Assembly: GCA_031082105.1 (NCBI GenBank)
Contig: JAVHLO010000203.1
Coordinates: 1 to 6,393, forward strand
From: Planctomycetota bacterium
Lineage (GTDB): Bacteria; Planctomycetota; MHYJ01; JACQXL01; JAVHLO01
DNA length: 6,393 bases
Direction: 5' to 3'
Shown here: in pieces, positions 5,411 through 6,393 of the stretch
Layout of the letters: the number at the start of each line of letters is the position of its first letter
How positions within the stretch are numbered: position 1 is the first letter of the stretch
The notes under the pieces: generated by a model
The model's database searches: none
Seen by the model: the letters and a program-made list of their open reading frames with translations, nothing else
What the model was told of the DNA's origin: nothing
Translations under genes and position numbers: made by a program

Positions 5411-6058
5411 CTACCTCGTGATCCGCCCGACGGTGCCCATGAGGTCGGTCTTCACGGTTTGGAGCAGTGACGTGTCGCTTCCGAGCACCCAGCCGTCCTT
5501 GGTGTTGTAGTTGGCCTCGGACTTGACCTCGACCTTGTCCTTTTCGGGGCTGAACTTGATGGTGACCCGGACGCGATAGTCTTCGCGCATCTGGCCCGTC
5601 CAGGTGTAGAGCCACGAGGTGCGCATGTAGCCGTTCTCCTTGGAGAGCACCTCGAGGTCGAATTTTCTGACGAGCACTTCCATGACGGAGTTCCACGCGT
5701 TCTCGTACGCAAGCCCTTCGCGGATCTGCACGGAGGCCCATGTCGGTTCCATCGTCTTTACGAACGTCGTCGGCGCCTGGGCCATTTGCTCCAACGTAAA
5801 GTGCGACGTCTGGAGCATGCCGCCCGTGGGCGCGAGCACGCGTGTCTGCGGCTCATAACCTTCCTTCTTGATTGTGACCGTCTTCGTGGAACCCTCCCCG
5901 AACGAGACCCGCATTGGCGTCGTTCCGGCGGCCTGCCCGTCGAGCAGCACCTCGGCGCCCGTGGGATCTGAAGTCACCTGGTACTGCGAAACGCAGCCGC
6001 AGAAAACGAACGCAACAACGAACATCATACACACTCTCAGCGCGCGGCCCGTGTCCAT
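5411..6058 (-). CDS. PEGA-domain lipoprotein with a C-terminal alpha/beta domain
   Basis: The 215-residue protein has a lipoprotein signal (hydrophobic stretch 12-20, then FCGC with Cys22 as the predicted lipid site). A PEGA domain follows at about 26-73 (VTSDPTGAEVLLDG, GTTPMRV, TIKKEGYEP), a small beta-rich module common in surface proteins. The C-terminal part (about 105-215: YENAWNSVMEVLVRKF, NGYMRTSW, then strand-rich VRVTIKFSPEKDKVEV) has a helix followed by strands. This resembles helix-grip domains of BamC-like lipoproteins, but that is inference. A role in the outer membrane or periplasm is likely; the precise function is unknown. ATG 6058 is fixed by a perfect AAGGAGG at 6065-6071, 6 nt upstream, and by a promoter at 6120-6148. 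It looks monocistronic: 326 bp of repeat-rich DNA separate it from the next gene. Confidence 0.88.
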   Translation of the reverse strand: MDTGRALRVCMMFVVAFVFCGCVSQYQVTSDPTGAEVLLDGQAAGTTPMRVSFGEGSTKTVTIKKEGYEPQTRVLAPTGGMLQTSHFTLEQMAQAPTTFVKTMEPTWASVQIREGLAYENAWNSVMEVLVRKFDLEVLSKENGYMRTSWLYTWTGQMREDYRVRVTIKFSPEKDKVEVKSEANYNTKDGWVLGSDTSLLQTVKTDLMGTVGRITR

Positions 6059-6119
6059 CCTCGTCCTCCTTATCGGGAAAACCAGAAAAGTGAATCGCCA
6101 CTCGTCGGCATGTCGCGAC

Positions 6120-6148
6120 AGTATATCGCCTTGGCTGTCGGAAGTCAA
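6120..6148 (-). promoter_or_regulatory. Sigma70-type promoter of the PEGA lipoprotein gene
   Basis: On the minus strand TTGACT (6143-6148) and TATACT (6120-6125) are 17 nt apart, each matching 5 of 6 consensus positions. Transcription would start near 6113, giving a leader of about 55 nt with AAGGAGG before ATG 6058. Confidence 0.7.
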
Positions 6149-6181
6149 TGTTTTCGCCTACTGCTCAAGACTCGCCGGCAA

Positions 6182-6230
6182 CGGATCACTGCCAACCGAT
6201 TACTGGTCACTGGTCACTGGTTACTGACCG
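6182..6230. repeat. Heptad tandem array CTGGTCA-type
   Basis: Seven consecutive 7-bp units with increasing regularity: CGGATCA, CTGCCAA, CCGATTA, CTGGTCA, CTGGTCA, CTGGTTA, CTGACCG. The last four are clear and the first three degenerate. It is the only array here that is not next to a stop codon; it lies about 35 bp upstream of the PEGA promoter. Confidence 0.7.
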
Positions 6231-6300
6231 CCCCGCCTCGGCAGGAGCCCCGCCCTCCCGGACGATCGGTCGGAAGCCGGAGCTGCCTCCTACATTAAGC

Positions 6301-6363
6301 AATCCGAAATCCCAAATCCGAAACCCTGCATCCGCAATCCAAAATCTAGAATCCAAAATCGAA
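6301..6363 (+). repeat. Heptad tandem array AATCCGA-type, nine units
   Basis: Nine consecutive 7-bp units: AATCCGA, AATCCCA, AATCCGA, AACCCTG, CATCCGC, AATCCAA, AATCTAG, AATCCAA, AATCGAA. It is the longest array in the window. It begins 1 nt after an inferred stop codon at 6365-6367 of a gene entering from the right edge. Confidence 0.85.
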
Positions 6364-6364
6364 A

Positions 6365-6393
6365 CTACGCCAGCATCCCCGCCCTGCGCAGGT
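6365..6393 (-). CDS. Possible C-terminal end of a gene entering from the right edge
   Basis: On the minus strand the last nine whole codons read LRRAGMLA followed by TAG at 6365-6367. Only this tail is visible, so no product can be named. Support comes from context: all other genes here are on this strand, and three confirmed stop codons are followed within 3-6 nt by a heptad array, just as this one is. Confidence 0.35.

Larger units (their letters stand above)
6059..6364. other. Intergenic stretch upstream of the PEGA gene
   Basis: No gene is supportable in these 306 bp. From left to right it holds the leader and promoter of the PEGA gene, a CTGGTCA-type heptad array (6182-6230), a GC-rich stretch of about 60 bp (6231-6293) with partly complementary GGCAGGAGCCCC-like and GGAGCTGCC-like ends, and a long AATCCGA-type array (6301-6363). 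Confidence 0.5.

Noticed and set aside
6059..6148. 30-residue N-terminal extension of the PEGA lipoprotein
   Set aside because: It would begin at a TTG within the promoter and hide the lipoprotein signal. The AAGGAGG before ATG 6058 decides the start.
6301..6363. CRISPR array
   Set aside because: Units are 7 bp, contiguous and degenerate, with no spacers and no cas genes.

Overview
The window is GC-rich bacterial DNA in which every supportable gene reads on the minus strand. It most likely comes from an uncultured anaerobe. The genes cannot fix the phylum. The sulfide-based homocysteine operon points to an anaerobic lifestyle. The lipoproteins and the high load of short intergenic repeats would fit a diderm lineage such as those found in Planctomycetes- or Hydrogenedentes-like metagenomes (inference, weak).

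Layout in transcription order, from the right edge leftward: (1) the last codons of a gene entering from the right (stop at 6365), followed by a repeat-filled gap with a good sigma70-type promoter at 6120-6148; (2) a PEGA-domain lipoprotein (5411-6058); (3) a predicted exported zinc-metallopeptidase-like lipoprotein (4221-5084); (4) a 349-bp gap holding inverted 35-bp repeats and a good promoter (3913-3941); (5) a three-gene operon: DUF39/COG1900 homocysteine-forming protein (2666-3871), UPF0280/COG2122 protein (1727-2461) and NIL-ferredoxin (1261-1677); (6) a palindromic repeat; (7) an exported C45/acyltransferase-like Ntn hydrolase (1-1054), cut by the left edge.

The operon is the best-understood part. 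Homologues in methanogens (MA1821, MA1822 and MA1715 of Methanosarcina acetivorans) let cells build homocysteine directly from sulfide and aspartate semialdehyde, without the O-acylhomoserine route. Here all three families sit in one transcription unit. The DUF39 protein ends without the CBS-domain tail known from methanogen versions such as MJ0100.

The most unusual signal is not in the genes. Nearly every intergenic gap carries degenerate tandem arrays with a strict 7-bp period, in three sequence families (AATCCGA-like, TGTCCCT-like, CTGGTCA-like). Four arrays start within 1-6 nt after a stop codon (three sure stops and one inferred). One of them places a canonical G-quadruplex motif on the mRNA strand just after the DUF39 gene. 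The heptads resemble the short tandemly repeated sequences described in cyanobacteria, although the gene content is not cyanobacterial.
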